Source of the DNA: Tychonema sp. LEGE 07203
Lineage (GTDB): Bacteria > Cyanobacteriota > Cyanobacteriia > Cyanobacteriales > Microcoleaceae
Direction of reading: 5' to 3'
DNA length: 64,000 nt
NCBI RefSeq assembly: GCF_015207285.1
Contig: NZ_JADEXD010000005.1
Span: 1-64,000, forward strand
In this document: positions 36,341 to 45,061 of the stretch, piece after piece
Numbering within the stretch: the first letter of the stretch is position 1
How the letters are laid out: every line of letters begins with the position of its first letter
Position numbers and translations under genes: made by a program
Notes under the pieces: model-generated
What the model was told of the DNA's origin: nothing
Databases searched by the model: none
The model's input: only the letters and a program-made list of their open reading frames with translations

Positions 36341-37213
36341 ATGGTGAATCAAATAGATGACATTGCTCGACAAGCTCGCGAGGGTTCCGTTGCAGCGATT
36401 ATTCAAATCCTTAACGACGAACTGGCACAGGTAGGGGTCAGGGCCAGAGCCGTTTTTGCCGAAGGGGTACTGCAACTGCTGTGCGAAGCTGCCACGCCCC
36501 AACTGCTAGAACAGTCTAGCTTGGTCGATCGAGTCCGAGAAATTTTGGAGGGCTTAGATCCCCGCAATATTCGCCGAGTCAACATCAACAGCCGGCTTGT
36601 GCGAGAACACCAACTGCTGTGGCTCGAAGAAATTAGCCGCGATCCCGATAATCAACTGCTGTGGTCTCAACAAATTAAACTCAGAAAGCCGAATTTGTTC
36701 AAGCGTTTGGCTTTTTCCCATCACGAACGCCAAAATCGAGGCAAGCGGGCTTTGCCGAGAATGGCTGTAGCTCGATCGATGCAGGAACCGCGGCAATTTC
36801 AGCGCGGTATCGTCGGCGGTGTCAGCTTGACCGTGCTGTTGCTGGCTGCGACTGCCGCCATCTACAAAGGACTCAATTCCCAAGTGCCAAACACCACCGC
36901 AGCCACCACCCAAGCAGTTGGCACTGGCGCTTCGAGTCCGGCAACACCTGCTTTGAAAATTTCTAAGCAGGCTGCTAATTCTGCTGTTGATTCTTTTGCA
37001 CAAGCTGTGCGAACGGCCGAGCAAGCAGCCAACGAGGGCAAAAACGCTCAATCTCGCCAGGATTTGTTAGTCGTAGCTGCTAAGTGGCAGCAAGCTTCCG
37101 ATTTGATGGCCTCGGTTCCCCCGAATCATCCCCGCTACACGACTGCTGTCAACCGGACGGCTCTTTACCGCCAAAATAGCGATAAAGCCCAACAGGAAGC
37201 ACAAAATAGGTAA
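36341..37213 (+). CDS. Cyanobacterial hypothetical single-span membrane protein
   Basis: 290 residues. Residues 1-120 are helical and soluble (MVNQIDDIARQAREGSVAAI, LQLLCEAATPQLLEQ). A single hydrophobic segment at about 158-176 (GGVSLTVLLLAATAAIYKG) separates it from an Ala/Thr-rich linker and a helical C-terminal tail (about 200-290). This arrangement is common in conserved cyanobacterial proteins of unknown role; no enzymatic motif is seen. The ATG follows a promoter-length gap and the frame has no earlier start. Confidence 0.75.
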   Translation: MVNQIDDIARQAREGSVAAIIQILNDELAQVGVRARAVFAEGVLQLLCEAATPQLLEQSSLVDRVREILEGLDPRNIRRVNINSRLVREHQLLWLEEISRDPDNQLLWSQQIKLRKPNLFKRLAFSHHERQNRGKRALPRMAVARSMQEPRQFQRGIVGGVSLTVLLLAATAAIYKGLNSQVPNTTAATTQAVGTGASSPATPALKISKQAANSAVDSFAQAVRTAEQAANEGKNAQSRQDLLVVAAKWQQASDLMASVPPNHPRYTTAVNRTALYRQNSDKAQQEAQNR

Positions 37214-37980
37214 GGAGGTAAGCAGGTTAACTTTAATAATAGAACTTGCTCAGTGTCTCTACAAGCAGCGAAACATTAGTTTTTGACTTAAAACTCAAAA
37301 AGCCTAATCTCGACCGCGAGTGAGGATTTGGGGATTTTTAATTTTTGCGATCGCCATCACTCGATCGGCTGATTTGTATCACAATAAAAATTTGTTAGGA
37401 TCACAAACTTAAATAGGAAACATCACAGAGTCAGCAGAGGGGTGTCACGAAGCGGTCTCTAGAAAAGTTGGATAATTATAACGGCAAGTCGATTTTCGCA
37501 TTGAAGATTTAGTTGCACCATTTCGATCGGGGAACCCGAACAAAAGTCTAAAATATAGGAATCTCCACGACAAAAGTGTCGGAAAGCAAGTACCCGTTTT
37601 TTGAGGAAATCAAAATTAGTGCGAATGGGATTTATCCCGATCGGGTAATAATTCATCCCCTAATCGAAGGGTAGAAAACAGCAAAATCCAACTAGGTCCG
37701 ATCGGGTAATTTTTTTACAAAAAAAATTACCCGCCGACGGGCTGCACCAACACACAAAGCAGGCTCATAAAAGTTAAGCAGACTGTGATTGATAGGTTGT
37801 ATATTTGCAGCGCGAGCCCACGAAAACACTTTAAAAATAAAGGCTTGTTTGCCACGATCGCCGATCGCCAGGGAAATCAAGACTTTACTCCGATCGACGG
37901 AGATCCGTCGATCGTCTTGCACTTTGCATCTACCACAAATCGCAGAACCAGCATCAGTCCAAAAATTTCTGGATCGTCTT
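37214..37980. other. Long leader region before the GAF histidine kinase
   Basis: About 770 bp up to the ATG at 37981. Minus-strand short frames look non-coding. Repeated CCGATCGGGTAAT boxes occur at about 37636 and 37697, next to the strong palindrome at 37703-37732. From about 37924 the kinase frame already reads protein-like, so the last 57 bases may be coding from a TTG. Confidence 0.5.
37703..37732. terminator. Strong palindrome with A/T runs
   Basis: CGGGTAATTTTTTT and AAAAAAATTACCCG form a 13-14-bp stem around a tiny loop; this could be a terminator or an operator upstream of the kinase. Confidence 0.5.
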
Positions 37981-40083
37981 ATGCAGTACCAGGTCGATCC
38001 TGCCCTTGAGGGGCGGCAAATTTACAAAATTCTCGCCACCACTATCGATCGAGAAATCCTGCTGCACATAGCAAATACTTTGGGCGTTGCATGGGGGGCA
38101 GATTTCTGTTTGGTTGCAGCAGCAGCCGATCTCAAAGCAATCAATCCCCATGCTTGGTGGCAAAACAAGAGCGATCGCCCAAATGCTGCCAATGCCACAG
38201 CGGATTCAACTCCAACACCGGAACACTCTCAAACCACAAGCTTAAAATCGCCCAACATATCACTCGACCATCCACTCCTGGCCAAAGTGCTAGCAGAGGG
38301 TAAGATAGTGGCGATATCAGATTATCTCGATCCTCCGGCAGGTTTATCCCCCAAATCCCCCGCGACACCGCTGCCTTGGGGGGCAATTTTGGCAGGGCCC
38401 GCGCGATTTGGAGGAGCTGTAAACGGCGTGATGATTGTTGGTAAGTTGCAACCTCACGAGTGGTCGGCAGCCGACAGAGAGCGCCTAGAAGCAGTATCAG
38501 ACGCGATCGGTACCGCGATTTCTCACATTCAAAAAAATCAAGAAATTGCCAGTTTAAAGCAACAGTTACAGCAACAAGCTAAATACAAAAATCTACTCAA
38601 GTCAGTTGCCGCAGCGATTGAAACGAGTTCAGAACTCGATCGAATTTTGCAGCGAGTTATTGAACATACCGTCGATACCCTGCAAGTAGATAGAGGTCAA
38701 ATCCTGCTGTTGAAATACACAGACCCCCTTTTAAAAACTTCTTCCGTCAATCGAACACCAAAAGCAAAAGTCGAATTAGTGGGCGAATCCGCTCTCAAAA
38801 AAACTGCCAAAAAACCAAAAATAGCACCAAGCAAGGCAGAAAAACTAACCGCGAGTGCCAAAACAAAAAACCAGGATAAAACTGCTAATTCAAAATCAAA
38901 AATCCCTAATTCAAAATCAACTAACTCTCCCGCTTTTTGGCTGTCGGAATCTAATTTGTGCGATCGGGCATTCAACAGCGCACCCCAACCCCTCGCCCTC
39001 GCTGACGCAGGCCAATCCACCGGCAACGAACCAGAAAACGTCGCAGCAATCTTGAAACTCCAAGACATTCGCGCCCTGTTGCTGGTTCCACTCACCGACA
39101 CCAACAAAGAGCAAACCGTCTTGGGGTTCTTGGTATTGCAGCACTTTGCTCCCCGCCCTTGGAACCCAGAAGAATTGGAAGTTCTCGAATCGGCGTGCGT
39201 GCTAGCCAGCAGGGCGATTATCCAAACTCAGACGATCGAGCAAGCGCAAACCCTAATCGAAGACAGAACTTCTCAGTTGCAGCAAAGTCTAGACTTGCAG
39301 GAAAAACTGTACCTAAAATCTGCCAATCAACAAGAGCAACTTCGCAAATTGAAGCTGATGGAAGACGAGTTTCTCAGCACTATGAGTCACGAGTTGCGTA
39401 CCCCCCTAACCATCATGAAGCTGGCGATTCTGATGCTCAAACAAGCCGAACAGCCCTTAGCAAGTCGGGCTAAGTATCTCGACATTCTAGAGCAGCAGTG
39501 TTCCAAGCAAACCTCTCTGGTTAACGATTTGCTCGCCCTCAAGCAGTTTGAAGCCCAGCAAGTCCCTATTTATGCGATCGAAATCGATTTCAAGCGTTTA
39601 ATTCAAGATTTAGCTGGGGATTTTGAAAAAAAGTGGGCGGATAAGGAATTGACTCTGAAGCTAAATTTGCCGAAGTTTGTCGCTTGCCTGGAAACCGACC
39701 CGGACAGTCTCAAGCGGGTGCTGCTGGAACTGCTGACGAATGCTGGCAAATACTCGGCTTCTGGAAGTGCAGTGATTTTGGAGGCATCTGAGACTGGCGG
39801 CTGCATTGTCTTGAGCGTCTCTAATTTCGGGCGCGGCATTTCTGCTGCTGATTTACCCCACATCTTTGACAAATTCCGCCGCGGCACTGGCATTACCGAT
39901 CAAGCGATCGCGGGTACGGGTTTGGGTCTGGCGCTGGTAAAGTGTTTAGTAGAGCACTTGAATGGTACTATTGATGTGTCTAGCTCTCCTGCTGAAAGTT
40001 CTGAAGCTGATGAGTTGTGGCGCACATCTTTTACTCTGAGTCTGCCAAAATCTCCAGCGGAACTCTCTAATCTAGAAGCATAG
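37981..40083 (+). CDS. GAF-domain sensor histidine kinase
   Basis: 700 residues from the ATG at 37981; the frame is open further upstream and a TTG at 37924 would add LPQIAEPASVQKFLDRL, which looks real, so the true start may be there. A GAF-like domain at about 15-170, a second about 190-400 broken by a Lys/Ser-rich insert (about 255-320, containing PNSKSTNS), coiled coil about 410-455, HisKA with [12 protein letters not shown] (His470), and HATPase_c with LELLTNAGKYS, FDKFRRG and GTGLGLALV. No transmembrane segment and no receiver. It probably senses a small ligand or light through its GAF domains; it has no cognate regulator beside it. Confidence 0.88.
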   Translation: MQYQVDPALEGRQIYKILATTIDREILLHIANTLGVAWGADFCLVAAAADLKAINPHAWWQNKSDRPNAANATADSTPTPEHSQTTSLKSPNISLDHPLLAKVLAEGKIVAISDYLDPPAGLSPKSPATPLPWGAILAGPARFGGAVNGVMIVGKLQPHEWSAADRERLEAVSDAIGTAISHIQKNQEIASLKQQLQQQAKYKNLLKSVAAAIETSSELDRILQRVIEHTVDTLQVDRGQILLLKYTDPLLKTSSVNRTPKAKVELVGESALKKTAKKPKIAPSKAEKLTASAKTKNQDKTANSKSKIPNSKSTNSPAFWLSESNLCDRAFNSAPQPLALADAGQSTGNEPENVAAILKLQDIRALLLVPLTDTNKEQTVLGFLVLQHFAPRPWNPEELEVLESACVLASRAIIQTQTIEQAQTLIEDRTSQLQQSLDLQEKLYLKSANQQEQLRKLKLMEDEFLSTMSHELRTPLTIMKLAILMLKQAEQPLASRAKYLDILEQQCSKQTSLVNDLLALKQFEAQQVPIYAIEIDFKRLIQDLAGDFEKKWADKELTLKLNLPKFVACLETDPDSLKRVLLELLTNAGKYSASGSAVILEASETGGCIVLSVSNFGRGISAADLPHIFDKFRRGTGITDQAIAGTGLGLALVKCLVEHLNGTIDVSSSPAESSEADELWRTSFTLSLPKSPAELSNLEA

Positions 40084-40560
40084 TTCGGTTGAAAAGCAAT
40101 TGGGAACTGGCAGCTTGTCAGGCGAAAATTTGCCTTGATAGGGAGATTTGGAAATCTGACCGACGCTAGCAGATCCTGCTTTTTTAATTGTTTGTCTGGT
40201 TGCCTGTTTAAATTGCAGGTTCCCGATTGCTGATTGTCACGCTTGACTTTACTATCTCCGGTTATTTCTCCGTAATTAGAGCGTGTTTGTATAAAGGTTT
40301 CTCGTGAGTAATTTAATTTTTAAATGAATTAATAAAAAAAACTTGCAGTCCTTACTACAAAAATAGATCGGGAATTTAATTCCTGACTGCCAGCTTAATT
40401 ACAATTGTCTGACCGGAGAGAAGATTGACCGAAAAAATATAGTTATTGAACTCTTTCAAAGGCCTGCAACGAAGTATTTTTCTACATCCGAGTAGGTTGA
40501 TGCAGGAATGAATATCCCCTAAAAAAATGTCGCGCTGCATGGAACTAGATCCTGAATATT
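40084..40560. other. Intergenic region, no gene seen
   Basis: 477 bp, AT-rich. CAGTCCTTACTACAAA at about 40349 matches one arm of the small inverted repeat seen at 15740 and 45838. Nothing else is recognised. Confidence 0.5.
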
Positions 40561-42240
40561 ATGCTAACAAAAGCTGCACCGAAACTCCTGCGTTGGCAGC
40601 GTTCTAAATATTCGCCCCTGGCACGACAAATAGACGTTTTTGCTGCGGCGGCAAAGTTTATGTTTTTTTTGTGGTGGGATGGACTGCTGCAAAATAATTC
40701 TCCTCATACTAGAAGAATTCGCGCCCATTGGTTGGTGAATACTTTGCTGGATTTGGGCCCCACCTTCATCAAAATCGGCCAGTCTCTCTCGACGAGGGCG
40801 GATTTGCTGCCGCTGGAGTACGTGAAGGAACTCGAACAGTTGCAGGATCGGGTTCCTGAGTTTAGTTCCGAAGAGGCGATCGCCCTTGTAGAATCAGAGT
40901 TGGGCAAGGATATTTATGCTTTGTACCGCGATTTTGACCCGTTTCCCATTGCTGCGGCGAGTCTGGGACAGGTGCACAAGGCGAGGCTGCACACCGGGGA
41001 AGATGTGATTGTCAAGGTGCAGCGTCCGGGTTTAGAAAGTTTATTCGATCTGGATGTGAAGGCGGTGCGCCAAGTGATGCGTTTTTGCGATCGCTATTTT
41101 CCGGCGACGCGCAAGTACGATTTGGAATCTATTTATCACGAGTTTTTTAAGATTTTATATCAAGAAATTGACTACGTGCAAGAAGGTAAAAATTCCGATC
41201 GATTCAGCCATAATTTTCAAGAATATCCTCAGATTATTGTTCCTAAAGTCTACTGGCAATACACTACAAAAAAAGTGTTGACTGTCGAATACGCGCCGGG
41301 GATTAAGGTGGACGATCGCATTAGTTTGGAGGCGATTGGAGTAGATATTGCCAAGCTAAATCAAATCGGGATTTGCTGTTACTTGAAGCAATTATTAATT
41401 GACGGCTTTTTTCAAGCTGACCCGCATCCTGGAAATTTGGCTGTAACGGAAGACGGCAGCTTGATTTTTTACGATTTTGGGATGATGGCTGAGGTGAAAT
41501 CTCTGGCTAAAGACCAAATGGTCAATACTTTTTTTGCGGTGCTCAGAAAAGATACTGACGAGGTACTCAATACTTTAATGACGATCGGCTTAGTTGAACC
41601 GATGCCGGATATGATGCCGGTGCGGAGGCTGATTGCTTTTCTGTTGGATAAGTTTATTGATAAGCCGATCGACTTTCAAGCTTTTAATGAAATTAAGAAC
41701 GAACTTTACATCATGTTCGAGCAGCAACCGTTTCGCTTGCCAGCAGAAATGATGTTTATTGTCAAGTCCCTGACGACTCTCGACGGCATTGCCAGAACTC
41801 TCGACCCAGACTACAATTTCTTAGCATCCGCTCAGCCTTTTGTCAAGAGTATTGCGGTGAGTAAAGGGCGCGGAAGTGCGATCGCAGAATTAGCCAGACA
41901 AGCCCGAGCTTTTATCACCTACAAGTTGCGACAGCCGAGCAAATCGCAAGTTTTCCTCAAGCGTTTGGAGCAGCGGATCGAAGATGGCGAATTGCAAATT
42001 AGAGTGCGAAATAGTTCGAGCGATCGCGCCCTCAAACGCATCAATCTAGCTCTAAAAACTCTAATTTTTGCTTGTGTGACTGGTTTTGCGGTGCTGTCGG
42101 GTGCGGTGCTGCTGGTGGGCGGATATCAAACGGGGGCGATCGTGGCTTTTGCTGTTGCGGGATGTGGCGGCTTATTTGCGCTGCGCTTTTTATTAAATTT
42201 GTTGGTGAAGGAAAAGCTAGATCAAATCGCTGAAAAATAA
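40561..42240 (+). CDS. ABC1 atypical kinase (AarF/UbiB family), second paralogue
   Basis: 559 residues. KxGQ region PTFIKIGQSLSTRADLLPLE, Ala-rich loop AAASLGQVHKARLHTGE, KVQRPG, HPGN in FFQADPHPGNLAVT (Gln-Ala where the first paralogue has His-Ala) and YDFGMM. Two C-terminal transmembrane helices (about 500-545; LIFACVTGFAVLSGAVLLVG) anchor it, as in UbiB. The expected role is in plastoquinone or lipid metabolism at the membrane. About 140 residues shorter than the paralogue at 19881-21974, mainly because it lacks the long N-terminal and C-terminal soluble extensions. Confidence 0.9.
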   Translation: MLTKAAPKLLRWQRSKYSPLARQIDVFAAAAKFMFFLWWDGLLQNNSPHTRRIRAHWLVNTLLDLGPTFIKIGQSLSTRADLLPLEYVKELEQLQDRVPEFSSEEAIALVESELGKDIYALYRDFDPFPIAAASLGQVHKARLHTGEDVIVKVQRPGLESLFDLDVKAVRQVMRFCDRYFPATRKYDLESIYHEFFKILYQEIDYVQEGKNSDRFSHNFQEYPQIIVPKVYWQYTTKKVLTVEYAPGIKVDDRISLEAIGVDIAKLNQIGICCYLKQLLIDGFFQADPHPGNLAVTEDGSLIFYDFGMMAEVKSLAKDQMVNTFFAVLRKDTDEVLNTLMTIGLVEPMPDMMPVRRLIAFLLDKFIDKPIDFQAFNEIKNELYIMFEQQPFRLPAEMMFIVKSLTTLDGIARTLDPDYNFLASAQPFVKSIAVSKGRGSAIAELARQARAFITYKLRQPSKSQVFLKRLEQRIEDGELQIRVRNSSSDRALKRINLALKTLIFACVTGFAVLSGAVLLVGGYQTGAIVAFAVAGCGGLFALRFLLNLLVKEKLDQIAEK

Positions 42241-42365
42241 ATATGCTGGGGAATTGGGAATTGCGATCGCAGTCAGGACTTTAGTCCTATAAATTTAGCA
42301 TAGGTGAATCTAAGGTTAAAAAATAGAGTTTGATTGTAGCATAAATTTATTAAATTTTTAAGCTA

Positions 42366-42389
42366 TAATCAAATCAAATCAAATCAAAT
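42366..42389. repeat. AATCA pentanucleotide tandem repeat
   Basis: AATCAAATCAAATCAAATCA lies about 45 bp upstream of the MazEF-like pair, in its expected promoter; a change in copy number could change expression. Confidence 0.75.
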
Positions 42390-42431
42390 TGCCCTAAGTA
42401 TTCCACAATATAAGCAGCAGGAGGATTGGCT

Positions 42432-42650
42432 ATGTCAACTACTGTTCGAGAAGTTTACGATCGCGTTATTTCTACCCTTTCACCAAAGGATAGACTGCGC
42501 TTGGCAACTCTTATCCTCAACGATTTGGTGCAGCAAAATCTATCGGTAGTCGATGAAAGTGAGACTTGGACTGAAGAAGATAAACTCGATGTGACGGCAT
42601 TTTCTTTACAGTATGCGACAACCATTTTTTCTGAAAATGAGGATATTTAA
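42432..42650 (+). CDS. Small antitoxin-like protein upstream of a MazF/PemK toxin
   Basis: 72 residues from the ATG at 42432, chosen because AGGAGG at 42419-42424 is ideally spaced; a TTG at 42426 is in frame. N-terminal STTVREVYDRVISTLSPKDR is helical and the tail is acidic (EEDKLDVTAFSLQYATT, then ENEDI), as expected for an antitoxin that wraps around a basic toxin. No AbrB or RHH motif is obvious. It lies two bases before the GTG of the MazF/PemK-like gene, which is the basis of the assignment. Confidence 0.75.
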   Translation: MSTTVREVYDRVISTLSPKDRLRLATLILNDLVQQNLSVVDESETWTEEDKLDVTAFSLQYATTIFSENEDI

Positions 42651-42652
42651 TA

Positions 42653-42988
42653 GTGTGTTTTAATCCTGGTGATGTGGTGACAGTAGATTTTCCTGGTGTC
42701 ACTGGCATTAAACGTCGTCCGGCGGTAATTTTATCATCAGTTACCTATAATGCAACCCGCCGCGATGTAATAGCTGGACTCCTGACTACACAGACCACTG
42801 CTTTAAGTTTAACTGATTATATACTCCTAGATTGGGCAACAGCAGGTTTACGAGTCGCTTCAGTTTTTCGCAGTTTTATTGTAACTCTACCGCCATCTTC
42901 CAACTTAGTTCTAATTGGTCATCTGTCGGAACGTGACTGGAAGGAGGTTCGTTCTTGCTTGAAAGTAGCTCTTGCGGATTTGGAATGA
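42653..42988 (+). CDS. MazF/PemK-type endoribonuclease toxin
   Basis: 111 residues with a GTG start immediately after the antitoxin stop codon. FNPGDVVTVDFPGVTGIKRR and PAVILSSVTYN are the N-terminal PemK/MazF block, with the conserved Arg-Arg-Pro; DYILLDWATAGLRVASVFRS and HLSERDWKEVRSCLKVAL match the later strands and the final helix. MazF toxins cleave mRNA at short motifs and are blocked by the partner antitoxin. Length and motifs are complete, so it is probably functional. Confidence 0.88.
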   Translation: MCFNPGDVVTVDFPGVTGIKRRPAVILSSVTYNATRRDVIAGLLTTQTTALSLTDYILLDWATAGLRVASVFRSFIVTLPPSSNLVLIGHLSERDWKEVRSCLKVALADLE

Positions 42989-43089
42989 TATAGTTGTTAC
43001 TTTTGGACGAAGAAGTGTTCCAGAATATCCTCTTTAGAGCAGATTTTTATTGAATTTTGCTGACTTGATTTATGAAATATTTGACCCTA

Positions 43090-43299
43090 CTAGCGTGCTT
43101 CTACATACTCACAAATAGTAGTTGGTTCGGGAATGGGTAAACCGTTTTCTCGCAACCCTTCTAAGTGAAATTCGATCGCTTCTTTAAGAAGCTGCTGTAC
43201 TTCTGCAAGACTAGCGCCTGTGGCTGCACATCCCGGTAAATCTGGCGCACAAGCTGAATAGTTATTCGGTGTTTTTTCAATGACGATCGCATAACGCAT
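43090..43299 (-). CDS. HicB-like antitoxin, without HicA partner
   Basis: 69 residues: MRYAIVIEKTPNNYSACAPD, LPGCAATGASLAEVQQLLKE, AIEFHLEGLRENG, the RNase-H-like HicB fold. A C-terminal DNA-binding helix is lacking, as in the short HicB class. No HicA (about 60-residue RNA-binding toxin) is found on either side: 42989-43089 and 43300-43330 are too short. It may act in trans or be a remnant of a pair. Confidence 0.85.
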   Translation of the reverse strand: MRYAIVIEKTPNNYSACAPDLPGCAATGASLAEVQQLLKEAIEFHLEGLRENGLPIPEPTTICEYVEAR

Positions 43300-43330
43300 A
43301 ATTCAGCCTCGACTTTAGAGTAGATTAGGA

Positions 43331-43510
43331 AAAACGCACTATGACCAAAGAAACCGGGTTTTTGCCTTGGGTGTCGGCCCTGGTATTCACGTAAAAAACC
43401 CGGTTTCTCGCCACCTGCAAACCTTCAGAAACCGGGTTTTTTACCAGTGTTAAAGCCTCAAAGCCAGTATTCACGCAAAAAACCCGGTTTTTCGCCACCC
43501 GTGCGTAAGT
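43331..43510. repeat. Family E repeats (AAACCCGGTTT inverted pairs)
   Basis: GCACTATGACCAAAGAAACC and three further AAACCGGGTTTTTT / AAAAAACCCGGTTT boxes in alternating orientation, ending GTGCGTAAGTCC. The same CTATGACC.AAGAAACCGGG block is at about 22121. Shorter members occur near 29856, 53566-53632 and 55193-55232. Confidence 0.75.
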
Positions 43511-43516
43511 CCTAAT

Positions 43517-43616
43517 AAGCTATTGCGGCATTTAAACTGCAGTTCAAAAAACGATCGAACAATGAGTGGGGTGTCCCGCCCGCTCTGAATATACAATTTA
43601 AATGCGCGACAGTTTA
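43517..43616. mobile_element. Family A MITE-like palindrome, copy 4
   Basis: AAGCTATTGCGGCATTTAAA to ACAATTTAAATGCGCGACAGTTTA, with GGGGTGTCCCGCCCG inside, closest to copy 1. Confidence 0.8.
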
Positions 43617-43653
43617 GCAAAAAGGGCAGGCAATATGCCCACCCTTTTTGCTA
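43615..43653 (-). terminator. Hairpin terminator downstream of tRNA-Glu
   Basis: TAGCAAAAAGGG and CCCTTTTTGCTA flank GGGCATATTGCC-like inner arms, a stem of at least 11 bp ending in a T-run on the minus strand, 34 nt past the tRNA 3' end. Confidence 0.75.
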
Positions 43654-43686
43654 GATATCAATTTGATATCAGAGTTAGATTTTTAA

Positions 43687-43759
43687 TACCCCCAGGGGAA
43701 TTCGAATCCCCGTCGCATCCGTGAAAGGGATGTGTCCTAGGCCTCTAGACGATGGGGGC
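43687..43759 (-). tRNA. tRNA-Glu (anticodon TTC)
   Basis: 73 nt on the minus strand. Acceptor GCCCCCA pairs with TGGGGGT, discriminator A; the anticodon stem-loop reads CATCC-CTTTCAC-GGATG with anticodon TTC; the T arm has GGGGATTCGAATCCCC-type pairing (GGGGA TTCGAAT TCCCC). CCA is not encoded. In cyanobacteria tRNA-Glu also supplies glutamate for haem, chlorophyll and bilin synthesis. Confidence 0.95.
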
Positions 43760-43848
43760 GCGTTTTGTTGCGTTTGCTTGGGTTCCGCACCTTTATTACC
43801 TTAACTAATTTTTCCCAATCTGTCAACTACTTTGCCAAAGTTTTTTTT

Positions 43849-44895
43849 CTAGCCGTCCGAAAGCTGCTCGCAGTAAGCTTTGAGGATGCTGGCGCAGTTG
43901 CCGATCGCCCCCAAGCGAGCAATCTCAAAGCCGTGGGTGTTCTGCGTCGGGAAAGCCAAACAAGCCGCGCGGGCTACGTGGCCGAACTTCATGGCGATCG
44001 AAGCATCGCTCCCAAAACCGCTAATTACCGCCAACTGCACATCTACATCGGCTGCTGCGGCTGCTGCGCGCAATTGGGCGTTCAATCCTTCATCGTAAAC
44101 TCCGTATCCGTCCTGAACCAGCAAAACCGGGTTTTCGCCGTCGTCGATCGGGTATTCTGGCGCTAGAGGGCAAATTTCCAAAGCAATCAGCGCGTCCAAC
44201 GGCTGGCGCTGCGAAAAATACAAAGCCCCGATCGCCCCAACCTCCTCCTTCGCCGAAGCCACCAAATAAACATTCACCGCAGGCTGTTTCAAACATTCGG
44301 CCAGAGCCAGCAAAATCGCCACAGAAGCCTTGTTGTCCAGGGTGTAGCTCGCGATCCAATCCTTCAAGCGCAGCGGGCGCTTGCGGTGCTTTCCTACCAC
44401 CATCCGGGTACCGGGCCGAATTCCCGCCTCGGCTAATTCCTCGCTGGTACACTTGGTTTCGATCCAGGCATTTTCCCACTTGACAGAAACATCTTCCTGC
44501 TGAGCTTTTTGGGGGGATTCGTGGGAAACGTGGCGGCTTCCGAAGCTGAGAATGCCGCTAATTGTTTGCTTGTCGCCCAACAAATCGACGACACCTTCGC
44601 CGTACACCCACGGAAACGCGCCGCCCAATCTGCGGACTTCGACGCGCCCGCGATCGCCTATGGTTTTAACTATCGCGCCAATTTCGTCTTTGTGCGCCGT
44701 AATGGCGATCGACCTTTCGGGATTGCGGCCCGGAATTAGGGCGATCGCATTGTCGGCGCGATCGATCCAAGCATTCACTCCCAGGGCGGTGAACTTTTCC
44801 ATCAACCGCTGGTTAATTTCCGACTCTACACCGCTGGGAGAGTGCAGCATGACTAATTCTTCGATTGTTTGGAACAGGCGATCGAACTCTAACAT
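43849..44895 (-). CDS. M42-family metallo-aminopeptidase
   Basis: 348 residues. LHSPSGVESEINQRL at the start, ITAHKDEIGAIV (first metal His), SYTLDNKASVAILLALAE (bridging Asp), VASAKEEVGAIGA (catalytic Glu-Glu pair), a later Asp (ALIALEICPLAPEYP region), and PTQNTHGFEIA (final His) give the complete dinuclear zinc site of the M42 (glutamyl aminopeptidase, FrvX, endoglucanase-M) family. It is a cytosolic aminopeptidase that probably forms a dodecameric particle. The family is often misannotated as cellulase. It starts 89 bp upstream-side of tRNA-Glu on the same strand. Confidence 0.93.
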   Translation of the reverse strand: MLEFDRLFQTIEELVMLHSPSGVESEINQRLMEKFTALGVNAWIDRADNAIALIPGRNPERSIAITAHKDEIGAIVKTIGDRGRVEVRRLGGAFPWVYGEGVVDLLGDKQTISGILSFGSRHVSHESPQKAQQEDVSVKWENAWIETKCTSEELAEAGIRPGTRMVVGKHRKRPLRLKDWIASYTLDNKASVAILLALAECLKQPAVNVYLVASAKEEVGAIGALYFSQRQPLDALIALEICPLAPEYPIDDGENPVLLVQDGYGVYDEGLNAQLRAAAAAADVDVQLAVISGFGSDASIAMKFGHVARAACLAFPTQNTHGFEIARLGAIGNCASILKAYCEQLSDG

Positions 44896-45061
44896 TTTTG
44901 ATTGCCGTGTTTAAGAGCGTATTTTGACATATATTAAAGCAGATTTATTCTCTGTAGCAATCCTATTTTATGAAGTTAACCAGATTTTTTTTGAACCGCA
45001 GAGGGCGCAGAGGGCGCAGAGAGAGTTATTATGAAAATGAAAAAAATCTAATTTTTATCCT

